A stretch of DNA of 6,925 bases from MGIIb-O3 sp046710875 (GTDB lineage: Archaea; Thermoplasmatota; Poseidoniia; Poseidoniales; Thalassarchaeaceae), in NCBI GenBank assembly GCA_046710875.1, contig JBKEHQ010000068.1, positions 1 to 6,925 of the forward strand, given 5' to 3'. The position numbers and the translations under genes are program-made. Below, piece after piece: positions 1 to 4,870 of this stretch (positions are counted from its first letter, which is position 1; each line of letters starts with the position of its first letter). The notes beneath the pieces were generated by a model. The model saw only the letters and a list, made by a program, of their open reading frames with translations, made no database searches and was not told the origin of the DNA.

Positions 1-1
1 A

Positions 2-478
2 GGAGTACCATTGATTAGAAGTAATCATTTTAAATTAGATGGTAATAAAGTAATAATTGATCATCCTGCATTCGATGGCGATTATGACCAAGAATCAATG
101 CAAACACATCAATCAATGTGGGTTGGAGATGTTAAAAATAATGAAATTCCCAGGATTGCGTGTCAGGCTGTAGTTAATTCAGGCCTGAAGAGACGGTTAT
201 TATGGAGCGTTGTTCCTAAAAATTGTGTTCTTGGTAATTCTGTAAATTATTTACAAATTCCTAAAGAAACCTGTAACGTCCTCAAAGAAGAGTTTGGATC
301 TTTATATGAAGGTTTGAATACGATAGTAAATCATCTAAATTCAGAATCTTTGAATACATGGTCAAAAGTTTGGGCTGCAAATAATAATGTAAATAATTAT
401 GAAATTGCAGGTTTACCATTTCCTACTCCAAAAATTGTTTCCTCTTTATCGTTTAAGGGCAATAAAAGAGATGTTTGA
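2..478 (+). CDS. C-terminal part of a type II restriction adenine-specific DNA methyltransferase-like protein (5' end open at the window edge)
   Basis: The frame is open to the left edge and ends in TGA at 476-478. The visible part is about 158 residues, or 155 if translation begins at the TTG at 11. The pattern resembles the target-recognition tail of Alw26I/Eco31I/Esp3I-like and related type IIG/IIS adenine methyltransferases: 'LKRRLLWSVVP', then 'VLGNSVNYL', then 'LNTWSKVWAANNNVNNYEI' followed by 'LPFP'. In those enzymes this end selects the DNA site, while the SAM-binding and NPPY motifs lie further N-terminal. Neither of those is present here, so the piece cannot methylate DNA alone. An AGGAG at 1-5 sits five bases ahead of the TTG at 11, so an independently translated fragment cannot be excluded, but a longer gene running in from outside is simpler. 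Family assignment is from remembered motif resemblance and is moderate. Confidence 0.55.
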   Translation, partial: GVPLIRSNHFKLDGNKVIIDHPAFDGDYDQESMQTHQSMWVGDVKNNEIPRIACQAVVNSGLKRRLLWSVVPKNCVLGNSVNYLQIPKETCNVLKEEFGSLYEGLNTIVNHLNSESLNTWSKVWAANNNVNNYEIAGLPFPTPKIVSSLSFKGNKRDV

Positions 479-493
479 TTTCCTAAGAACCGA

Positions 494-533
494 TTTTAAA
501 TTCCGGTCTGTGACAGTAATTACAATATTTTAA
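494..533 (+). promoter_or_regulatory. candidate archaeal promoter elements upstream of the THEP1-like gene
   Basis: Two AT-only stretches could be TATA boxes: TTTTAAAT at 494-501 and TACAATATTTTAA at 521-533. The first would start transcription near 523 and include the short upstream open frame beginning at 533. The second would start near 552. There is no other signal in the 73 bases after the methyltransferase stop. The call rests on composition and spacing only. Confidence 0.35.
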
Positions 534-608
534 TGAAACTGATTAATACCTTTGCAGTATGTGCCCCTGTTGGTAGCGCTGTGGCTAAGCGGCCATCGAG
601 GTGATATT
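533..608 (+). promoter_or_regulatory. GC-rich leader of the THEP1-like gene with a 23-codon upstream open frame and a strong Shine-Dalgarno
   Basis: An ATG at 533 opens a 23-codon frame, beginning MKLINTFAVCAPVG, that stops at TGA 602-604. That frame ends inside GAGGTGAT (598-605), a close match to the archaeal Shine-Dalgarno consensus. Just before it lies a small hairpin: GTGGC (581-585) pairs with GCCAT (592-596) through one G-T wobble, with loop TAAGCG. The stretch from about 552 to 604 is visibly richer in G and C than the AT-rich DNA on either side. If GAGGTGAT is used, the NTPase would start near 609 or 615, where only ATA codons are in frame. Termination of the upstream frame on the ribosome-binding site would allow coupling, but none of this is shown beyond the sequence pattern. 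Confidence 0.35.
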
Positions 609-1193
609 ATAGGAATAAATCCAAAAATTGGAATAACTGGTTTGCCAAGGTCTGGCAAGTCGGCCGTTCTCGAGAAGGTAATCAATATGATTATTGAAGA
701 AAGAAAAAATGGTAATTCAGGAACAAGAAGTGGATTTTCAGCGGATAAAATGATTGGAGGAATAAAGACTGAGCCAATAATAGAAAATGGAGAAAGAGTT
801 GGTTATGCATGTGTTAATATTCAAACAGGTGAAAAAGGAATAATGGCACATAGAAATATAGATTCAAGATTGAGGATTTTGGGATTCGGCATTGATCCTA
901 CAGAACTTGACAGAGTTGCTGTTCCTGCCATATTGGATAGTATAGGTAATTGTGAAATTTTAGTGATTGATGAAGTTGGTAAGTTTTCAGTTGAAAGTGA
1001 AGGTTTTGTTGCAGCAGTCAGAACGGCTCTAGAATATGATATGCCTACGCTATTAACATTACATAAAAAGAGCAGGCACCCTTTACTCCAAGACATCAGA
1101 AGACGTGATGATGGTAGAATTCTGGAAGTAACGCCTGTAAATAGGGCTTTATTGCCATATAAAATTCATAAATTGATAAAAGAAATTTATTAA
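552..1193 (+). CDS. THEP1-type nucleoside-triphosphatase (P-loop NTPase)
   Basis: This is a P-loop NTPase of the THEP1 family (NTPase_1), soluble proteins that hydrolyse NTPs and whose cellular role is poorly defined. In numbering from the TTG at 552 (213 residues), Walker A GLPRSGKS is at 30-37. The family segment 'GGIKTEPI' to 'GERVGYACVNIQTGEKG' spans about 69-96, Walker B 'ILVIDEVGKF' is at 136-145, and a late 'VTPVNRALLP' is at 193-202. These are in family order. The first 20 or so residues are not family-like and lie in a GC-rich leader. THEP1 proteins usually begin just before the P-loop, so the real start may be near 609-615 (about 192-194 residues), behind GAGGTGAT at 598-605. The only in-frame ATG, GTG or TTG codons ahead of the P-loop are TTG 552, GTG 561 and TTG 570. 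The listed coordinates are the longest open frame. Family is confident; the start is not. Confidence 0.85.
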   Translation: MQYVPLLVALWLSGHRGDIIGINPKIGITGLPRSGKSAVLEKVINMIIEERKNGNSGTRSGFSADKMIGGIKTEPIIENGERVGYACVNIQTGEKGIMAHRNIDSRLRILGFGIDPTELDRVAVPAILDSIGNCEILVIDEVGKFSVESEGFVAAVRTALEYDMPTLLTLHKKSRHPLLQDIRRRDDGRILEVTPVNRALLPYKIHKLIKEIY

Positions 1194-1215
1194 TGTAGGG
1201 CAAGTTGATTGATTA

Positions 1216-1243
1216 GGAGCCCCCGGAGTAAATCATGGGCTCT
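1216..1243 (+). promoter_or_regulatory. GC-rich inverted repeat enclosing the ribosome-binding site of the small membrane-protein gene
   Basis: GAGCCC (1217-1222) is perfectly complementary to GGGCTC (1237-1242), and a G-T wobble extends the pair to 1216/1243. The 14-base loop holds the GGAG Shine-Dalgarno (1225-1228) and the A and U of the start codon at 1235, while the G of that AUG is in the stem. Such a hairpin could hold back initiation. The pairing is read directly; regulation is inferred. Confidence 0.35.
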
Positions 1244-1591
1244 CCCGCTAGACGATTGGAAAGAGTTTTATTGGGAGTCATAATTCCTTTATTTTTTTTA
1301 ATTTCAATTGCTTTTATTGATAAAGATATCCTTGTAAAGCAATGTGAAAATGGTATTTGTAATAATTATATTATTTCAACTGTATTGATATTTTTAACTG
1401 GATTGTTGTGTTTAGTATTATTAGTTTTAAAATATTCAAATAAATTAGATAAATGGTTTAGTAAAGAGTTAGATATAGAAATGCGTGAAAGATTAAATAC
1501 GGAATATCATGAATCAGATGTGGCTAATTTAGGCTCTTCATGGGCAAAAATGGAAATTGAACATCTTGAAAGTAAACATGGAGAGGAATAG
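1235..1591 (+). CDS. small membrane protein with two predicted helices and a charged cytoplasmic tail, function unknown
   Basis: This 118-residue protein is not recognised as any family. It starts at ATG 1235, with GGAG at 1225-1228 six bases upstream. Basic residues (RRLER, 6-10) precede hydrophobic helix 1 at about 11-28, and helix 2 is about 46-65. By the positive-inside rule both ends face the cytoplasm. The short outer loop (about 29-45) carries C37 and C42 in a C-x4-C arrangement that could form a disulfide. After helix 2 comes a tail of about 50 residues, strongly charged and probably helical (KLDKWFSKELDIEMRERLN, then an acidic end). It lies 41 bases after the NTPase and 56 bases ahead of the gcvH ATG, all on the same strand, so co-transcription is possible. 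No enzyme motif is visible. Confidence 0.7.
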   Translation: MGSPARRLERVLLGVIIPLFFLISIAFIDKDILVKQCENGICNNYIISTVLIFLTGLLCLVLLVLKYSNKLDKWFSKELDIEMRERLNTEYHESDVANLGSSWAKMEIEHLESKHGEE

Positions 1592-1612
1592 TGATAAGCG
1601 AAAACTTGACTT

Positions 1613-1638
1613 TCTCTATGCCTTCCTCTAAATAGAGA
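1613..1638 (+). promoter_or_regulatory. seven-base inverted repeat directly upstream of gcvH
   Basis: TCTCTAT (1613-1619) and ATAGAGA (1632-1638) are perfect inverted complements separated by 12 bases. The right arm ends nine bases before the gcvH ATG at 1648. It could be a protein-binding dyad or a weak RNA hairpin. There is no convincing TATA box at a fitting distance, and no T-run follows, so a terminator is unlikely. Confidence 0.3.
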
Positions 1639-1647
1639 GTGGGTGCG

Positions 1648-2031
1648 ATGAGTAACATACCAAGTGAATTGAAATATACTGCTGAACATGAATGGATTAG
1701 AATTGATGGTAATGAAATCGTAGTTGGAATTACTGATTTTGCTCAAAATGCGCTTACAGATGTAGTATGGGTAGAATTGCCTGAAATAGATACTCATTTT
1801 AATGCCATGGAATCTTATGCTAGTGTGGAATCAGTAAAATCCGTTAGTGAAATATATGCTCCAATATCAGGCACGGTAACAGGAGTAAATGACTTACTAG
1901 AAGATGCGCCTGAAACCATTAATACTGATCCATACGGCAACGGTTGGATTTGTAAAATGACAATTGATGATTTAACTCAATTAGAAGGGCTACTGGATTC
2001 CAACACATATGAGGAATTGATTGGAGAATAG
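1648..2031 (+). CDS. gcvH: glycine cleavage system H protein
   Basis: This is the lipoyl carrier of the glycine cleavage system, which shuttles the methylamine intermediate between the P, T and L proteins in the cytoplasm; in some organisms it also takes part in lipoate transfer. The ATG at 1648 gives 127 residues beginning MSNIPSELKYTAEHEW, the usual N-terminus and length of the family. A GTG at 1639 would add only three residues and is less likely. The lipoylation site is K64 in 'ASVESVKSVSEIYAPISG', with the conserved Glu (E61) three residues before it. 'DPYGNGWICKM' near the C-terminus is also typical. No gcvT, gcvP or lipoate-attachment gene is in the window, so its partners must be elsewhere. 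The stop is followed two bases later by the RNase H start, which suggests a shared transcript. Confidence 0.95.
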   Translation: MSNIPSELKYTAEHEWIRIDGNEIVVGITDFAQNALTDVVWVELPEIDTHFNAMESYASVESVKSVSEIYAPISGTVTGVNDLLEDAPETINTDPYGNGWICKMTIDDLTQLEGLLDSNTYEELIGE

Positions 2032-2033
2032 TT

Positions 2034-2570
2034 ATGGATTTTAATCCAATATATGTCTATGTTGATGGATCTTGTGAAGATAATAGAAATGTAACATCGG
2101 ATACTTCAGCAGGATGGGGGTTTTGCGTTATAGATGGAGATAATGGATTAGGTAAAGGTCAAGGTAATTTAATTTATGAAGAAAGTGGTAAAGTAGAGAC
2201 AAATTCAAGATTTAAAAATTTTCTCGGGGCAGATGTTGGATCAAATAATACTGCAGAATTGAGCGCTATTGCATATGCACTTAGATGGTTATTATTAGAT
2301 CACACAGATAGGCCAGCAATTATTAGAGGTGATTCTCAATATGCAATGAATATTGCAAAAGGAGTTTGGAAAGCTAAAGCTAATCGAAAGTTGGCCTTGA
2401 AAGTGCAAAAATTATGGTCGGAGGTTGAGTCCGTTAAGTCAATAAAATGCGAACATGTTCGAGCCCATAGAGGCCACAGATGGAACGAGAGAGCTGATCA
2501 TTTGGCATTTAGAGTAATGAAAGGTAATAACGCTTTACCTCTACAATTTTGGAAACCTGGGAACAGATAA
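2034..2570 (+). CDS. rnhA: ribonuclease HI (type 1 RNase H)
   Basis: This enzyme cuts the RNA strand of RNA-DNA hybrids, such as R-loops and replication primers, using two metal ions. At 178 residues it is somewhat longer than the 155-residue E. coli enzyme, mainly through a longer stretch (about 35-70) between the first strands and the second catalytic acid. The full active site is visible: D11 in 'YVYVDGS', E75 in 'NNTAELSAIAYAL', D100 in 'IIRGDSQYA', H145 in 'VRAHRGHRWNERAD' and D155 in the same motif. These match D10, E48, D70, H124 and D134 of E. coli. A tryptophan- and lysine-rich segment (VWKAKANRKLALK, about 111-123) lies where E. coli has its basic handle. The ATG is two bases after the gcvH stop, and GGAG inside the gcvH end (2023-2026) serves as ribosome-binding site, suggesting translational coupling. 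It is probably active. Confidence 0.93.
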   Translation: MDFNPIYVYVDGSCEDNRNVTSDTSAGWGFCVIDGDNGLGKGQGNLIYEESGKVETNSRFKNFLGADVGSNNTAELSAIAYALRWLLLDHTDRPAIIRGDSQYAMNIAKGVWKAKANRKLALKVQKLWSEVESVKSIKCEHVRAHRGHRWNERADHLAFRVMKGNNALPLQFWKPGNR

Positions 2571-2571
2571 T

Positions 2572-2982
2572 TTAATTATCTTTTAAAGGACCAAGGCTCA
2601 ACAATACGTAAATTGCATTTAGGACCATCAGCGTGCCGATTAATCCCAATATTAATCCAGTTGGATCTGGCAGTTGAGGAATATTATTACCAGTTAATCC
2701 TGCTAAAATAATAGTAAAGATGCCCACTAATAATTCATATTTTGCTGATTTAGACGGATATTGCCAGTCATCCATCCAAGGTATTAATCCATTCTTCTTG
2801 AAGTTAAGCCTGTACCAGGAGATATAAATTAAGCAAATGCCTGTTAAACCAAATATTCCAAGTGTAAATGATTTTGAATCCCAAGGTCCTAAAAATGAAA
2901 TTTTTAGCAGACATGCATTTGATAAAAGTACTACTCCGAGAAATCCCCAGATTTTCCAATTTGGCGCATCGGCCTCGTCCAT
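2572..2982 (-). CDS. four-helix membrane protein, function unknown
   Basis: No family is recognised. The ATG at 2982 gives 136 residues beginning MDEADAPNWKIWGF. A GTG at 3006 would add eight residues, but a TATA box centred 27 bases ahead of 2982 points to a leaderless transcript starting at that ATG. Four hydrophobic segments are visible at about 11-31, 38-57, 83-98 and 108-130. A polar loop of about 25 residues sits between helices 2 and 3 (RLNFKKNGLIPWMDDWQYP) and is rich in Trp, Pro and basic residues. An even helix count puts both ends on the same side. There are no catalytic motifs or metal-binding clusters. The gene is convergent with rnhA, with a single base between the two stop codons, and divergent from the acetyltransferase gene. 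Confidence 0.75.
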   Translation of the reverse strand: MDEADAPNWKIWGFLGVVLLSNACLLKISFLGPWDSKSFTLGIFGLTGICLIYISWYRLNFKKNGLIPWMDDWQYPSKSAKYELLVGIFTIILAGLTGNNIPQLPDPTGLILGLIGTLMVLNAIYVLLSLGPLKDN

Positions 2983-3005
2983 ATCTTTTCCGAGGATAAT
3001 TATCA

Positions 3006-3013
3006 CTTTAAAG
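3006..3013 (-). promoter_or_regulatory. TATA box for the minus-strand membrane-protein gene
   Basis: CTTTAAAG, itself a palindrome, is centred 27 bases ahead of the ATG at 2982. That is the distance expected if transcription begins at the start codon, and no Shine-Dalgarno is evident there. The spacing supports a leaderless mRNA. Confidence 0.5.
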
Positions 3014-3017
3014 CGCC

Positions 3018-3026
3018 GATATAAGA
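3018..3026 (+). promoter_or_regulatory. candidate TATA box for the acetyltransferase gene
   Basis: GATATAAGA lies about 38 bases ahead of the ATG at 3060. Transcription would begin near 3047 and leave a leader of about a dozen bases with no clear Shine-Dalgarno. Its neighbour CTTTAAAG (3006-3013) serves the opposite strand, so the two divergent promoters are packed within about 20 bases. Confidence 0.35.
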
Positions 3027-3059
3027 TGAGTTAATTGTGGTAATCGTATACGGATTGGT

Positions 3060-3506
3060 ATGAAGTATGATTTGAGATGGCTAAAAACTATTGATGATGA
3101 TCATTTAGATTTAAGATATAGAGTATTGAGGATTGGGTTACCCAGAGGTAGTGAATATTATCCTGGAGTAGATGATGATACTAAAACTAGATTTATTTGC
3201 GTATACAATGGGGAAAAAATAATAGGATGTGCGACGCTACAATTAGATGCTAAAGAAGATTGTAAATATAGGATTAGGGGGATGGCAGTTGATCCTGATT
3301 TTAGGAATAAAGGAATAGGTTCGGATATAGTAAAAAATCTACAAAATGAAGTTAGTAAAGAGAATACTGGCATCTGGTGTAATGCGAGAATTAGAGCTGT
3401 ATCAATGTATTCAAGATGTGGTTTTAGGATTGTATCAGATATTTTTGAAATATCCGGAATTGGGCCTCATTACGATATGGAATGGAGACCTAAACTAAGT
3501 AAATAA
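3060..3506 (+). CDS. GNAT-family N-acetyltransferase
   Basis: This 148-residue single-domain protein has the GNAT fold signature and should transfer an acetyl group from acetyl-CoA to an amine. The substrate cannot be read from sequence. 'LRYRVLRIGLPRGSEYYPGVDDD' (18-40) is an N-terminal pattern seen in several small GNATs. 'CVYNGEKIIGCATLQL' (47-62) gives the central strands. Motif A is 'RGMAVDPDFRNKGIGSDIV' (73-91), with the CoA pyrophosphate loop R82-N-K-G-I-G87. Motif B ends in 'SMYSRCGFRIV' (115-125), where Tyr117 is at the position of the usual general acid. The C-terminus 'GPHYDMEWR' is also common in this group. It is expressed alone: a divergent gene lies upstream and a T-run terminator and opposed tRNA lie downstream. 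The ATG has no good Shine-Dalgarno. Confidence 0.88.
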   Translation: MKYDLRWLKTIDDDHLDLRYRVLRIGLPRGSEYYPGVDDDTKTRFICVYNGEKIIGCATLQLDAKEDCKYRIRGMAVDPDFRNKGIGSDIVKNLQNEVSKENTGIWCNARIRAVSMYSRCGFRIVSDIFEISGIGPHYDMEWRPKLSK

Positions 3507-3520
3507 AAAAATAATTTTTT
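3505..3520. terminator. bidirectional T-run termination signal between the acetyltransferase gene and tRNA-Cys
   Basis: On the plus strand TTTTTT at 3515-3520 follows the acetyltransferase stop by a few bases. On the minus strand the run of seven A at 3505-3511 reads as seven T just after the tRNA 3' end. Archaeal RNA polymerase commonly terminates at such T-runs without a hairpin, and the two signals serve converging transcripts. Confidence 0.5.
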
Positions 3521-3593
3521 GGAGCACGGACCGGGATTTGCACCCAGGTCCAGGGATCTGCAATCCCTTGCATAGCTACTCTGCCATCCGTGC
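3520..3593 (-). tRNA. tRNA-Cys (anticodon GCA), CCA encoded
   Basis: Read on the minus strand, this 74-base sequence folds as a cloverleaf. The acceptor stem is GCACGGA with TCCGTGC, followed by U73 and an encoded CCA. U73 is the usual cysteine discriminator. The anticodon stem is AGGGA with TCCCT around loop TTGCAGA, giving anticodon GCA (plus-strand 3559-3561). The T stem is CTGGG with CCCGG, including one U-G pair. The variable region is four bases and no intron is present. Two things are unusual: the D stem pairs over only three bases (GCA with TGC), and the D loop GAGTAGCTA lacks the GG dinucleotide. The T loop is TGCAAAT, with G in place of U55. Identity is secure; the elbow is non-standard. 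Confidence 0.93.
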
Positions 3594-3640
3594 TTATACA
3601 AGGCGAGTGGAGCGCTCTCTTTGAATATTGTTCGTCCGTA

Positions 3641-3649
3641 ATTTAATTT
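3641..3649 (+). promoter_or_regulatory. candidate TATA box for the aminotransferase gene
   Basis: ATTTAATTT is the best AT-rich box in the 98 bases between the tRNA and the GTG at 3692. Transcription would begin near 3670 and give a leader of about 20 bases that contains the left arm of the inverted repeat described next. Assignment is by composition and position. Confidence 0.35.
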
Positions 3650-3678
3650 TCCTTGCATACTATCATGTAGGTTAAACA

Positions 3679-3726
3679 CTCGGATAACTATGTGCCGAGA
3701 GTATCCGAGAGGTATGATGGACTCGG
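3679..3726 (+). promoter_or_regulatory. nested inverted repeats around the aminotransferase start codon
   Basis: CTCGGATA (3679-3686) and TATCCGAG (3702-3709) are perfect eight-base inverted complements with the GTG start (3692-3694) in the 15-base loop. The left core CTCGG can also pair with a second CCGAG at 3695-3699. The right CCGAG (3705-3709) can instead pair with another CTCGG at 3722-3726. CCGAGAG itself is directly repeated at 3695 and 3705. Four complementary pentamers within 48 bases could form competing RNA hairpins or a multi-site operator. The pairing is seen directly; function is inferred. Confidence 0.4.
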
Positions 3727-4825
3727 CGTAGGGTTTGCACCTTATCTTCAACCACCTGCAGAAGGCGTGATTAGGTGGACCGTGGGGGAACCGGGATTTG
3801 ATACCCCTGATAGAGTAATACAAACTGCAATTAAAGGTTTAAAAGAAGGAAAAACGAAGTATACAAGAGGCGCGGGTTCTTTAGAATTGTGTAAAGAAGT
3901 TGCAAACTACCTTAACGATAAACATAATTTAAGGTATCCTCCTGAAGATATAATTATAACTCCTGGTGCAAAACAAGGTTTACTTTATTCTTTTTTGATT
4001 ACAACTATGCCAGGAGATGAAGCTATACTGCTTGCCCCATCTTGGGCATCATATGAACCAATGCTAAAATTTATTGGAGCTATACCTGTCCATGTGCCAG
4101 TTAGAAAGGATAATTTTCATCCTGATATGGATGCAATTAGAAATTCGATAACTAATAAAACTAAGATGATTTTATTAAACTCTCCATGTAATCCCACTGG
4201 AGCAGTATTTACGCCTTCGGAAATACAAGAGATTGTCGATATTGCTAAAGAATATGATCTTTGGATTGTATCCGATGAAATATATGCAAGGTTAGTTTGG
4301 GTAGATTATCCTCATATTTCCCCTGCATCCTTACCTGGAGGAATGGAACGTACGATTGTAGTTAACGGCTGGTCAAAGTCTTGGGCCATGACTGGAATGC
4401 GACTTGGATTTATGGCAGGTCCAACAGAAGCAATGAAGGCCGCAGCAAAGAGTCAAGCAAATTCTGCATCTCATGTTCCAACATTCCTAATGGATGCAGC
4501 AAAAATTGCATTAAAATGTGATAATGAAGTTGCCGAGTTTAATCAAGAATATTTGAAAAGGAGGAAGCTTATGGTTGAAGGACTTTCAGAAATACCTGGA
4601 TTGAGGATTACTGAGCCAGAAGGTGCTTTCTATGTTTTCGTTGATGTTACTGGAACCGGGATGAGCGATGTTGAATTCGCAGATGGTGCACTGGAGGCCG
4701 GAGTACAATTAATCCCAGCATCCTTAATTGCAGGAGGAGAAGGTTTTGTTAGAGTTTCATATGCTTCGGATGAAGATGTCATTACAGAAGGATTGTTAAG
4801 ATTAAAGAATTGGTTGATTAAATAA
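3692..4825 (+). CDS. PLP-dependent class I/II aminotransferase (aspartate-aminotransferase-like)
   Basis: This fold-type I aminotransferase moves an amino group between an amino acid and a 2-oxo acid. The 377 residues are close to full family length. The GTG at 3692 is used; the ATG two bases earlier is out of frame and stops after 13 codons. Visible landmarks are 'VGEPGFDTP' (31-39), 'TPGAKQGL' (90-97), N167 in 'NSPCNPTGAVF', D195 and Y198 in 'VSDEIYARL', the Schiff-base lysine K229 in 'NGWSKSWAMTGMRLG', R237 in the same motif, and R354 in 'GFVRVSYA'. R354 is expected to bind the substrate carboxylate. These correspond to N194, D222, Y225, K258, R266 and R386 of classical aspartate aminotransferase. 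The motif set fits the archaeal/bacterial AspB-like group. The amino acid used (aspartate, alanine, aromatic or other) cannot be told. It has its own upstream region, with inverted repeats at the start. Confidence 0.92.
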   Translation: MPRVSERYDGLGVGFAPYLQPPAEGVIRWTVGEPGFDTPDRVIQTAIKGLKEGKTKYTRGAGSLELCKEVANYLNDKHNLRYPPEDIIITPGAKQGLLYSFLITTMPGDEAILLAPSWASYEPMLKFIGAIPVHVPVRKDNFHPDMDAIRNSITNKTKMILLNSPCNPTGAVFTPSEIQEIVDIAKEYDLWIVSDEIYARLVWVDYPHISPASLPGGMERTIVVNGWSKSWAMTGMRLGFMAGPTEAMKAAAKSQANSASHVPTFLMDAAKIALKCDNEVAEFNQEYLKRRKLMVEGLSEIPGLRITEPEGAFYVFVDVTGTGMSDVEFADGALEAGVQLIPASLIAGGEGFVRVSYASDEDVITEGLLRLKNWLIK

Positions 4826-4840
4826 AATTAATTTGTTATT

Positions 4841-4850
4841 TTTATAAATA
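4841..4850 (+). promoter_or_regulatory. TATA box for the speD operon
   Basis: TTTATAAATA is centred about 25 bases ahead of the ATG at 4871, the classic archaeal distance to a transcription start. This implies a leaderless mRNA beginning at that ATG, and no Shine-Dalgarno is present. The same AT-rich stretch just after the aminotransferase stop carries T-runs that could end the upstream transcript. Confidence 0.6.
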
Positions 4851-4870
4851 TACTATCTAAAATTATATTT

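Noticed and set aside
489..507. ACCG/CGGT inverted repeat around a TATA-like stretch after the methyltransferase gene
   Set aside because: Only four pairs with an 11-base AT loop; expected often by chance.
533..617. C/D box guide RNA in the GC-rich leader
   Set aside because: ACTGA at 538-542 resembles a D box, but no proper C box or second box pair with guide spacing was found.
1592..1647. Possible glycine riboswitch ahead of gcvH
   Set aside because: The gap to the previous gene is only 56 bases and holds one short dyad, far too little for a glycine aptamer.
3610..3617. GAGCGCTC palindrome between tRNA-Cys and the aminotransferase gene
   Set aside because: An eight-base palindrome alone, without a second copy or matching spacing to a start site, is weak evidence for an operator.
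3690..3731. ATG at 3690, two bases ahead of the aminotransferase GTG
   Set aside because: It is out of frame and stops after 13 codons. It could be a coincidental overlapping frame, and the GTG gives the family-like protein.
3530..3800. Exact 11-base repeat ACCGGGATTTG in the tRNA T arm (3530-3540) and in the aminotransferase gene (3790-3800)
   Set aside because: In the second place it simply encodes the conserved PGFD residues. Flanking bases diverge, so no att site or duplication is supported.
3470..3823. 117-codon minus-strand open frame running across the tRNA and the aminotransferase start
   Set aside because: It covers a confident tRNA gene on the same strand and the start of a confident gene on the other. 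It has no recognisable domain.
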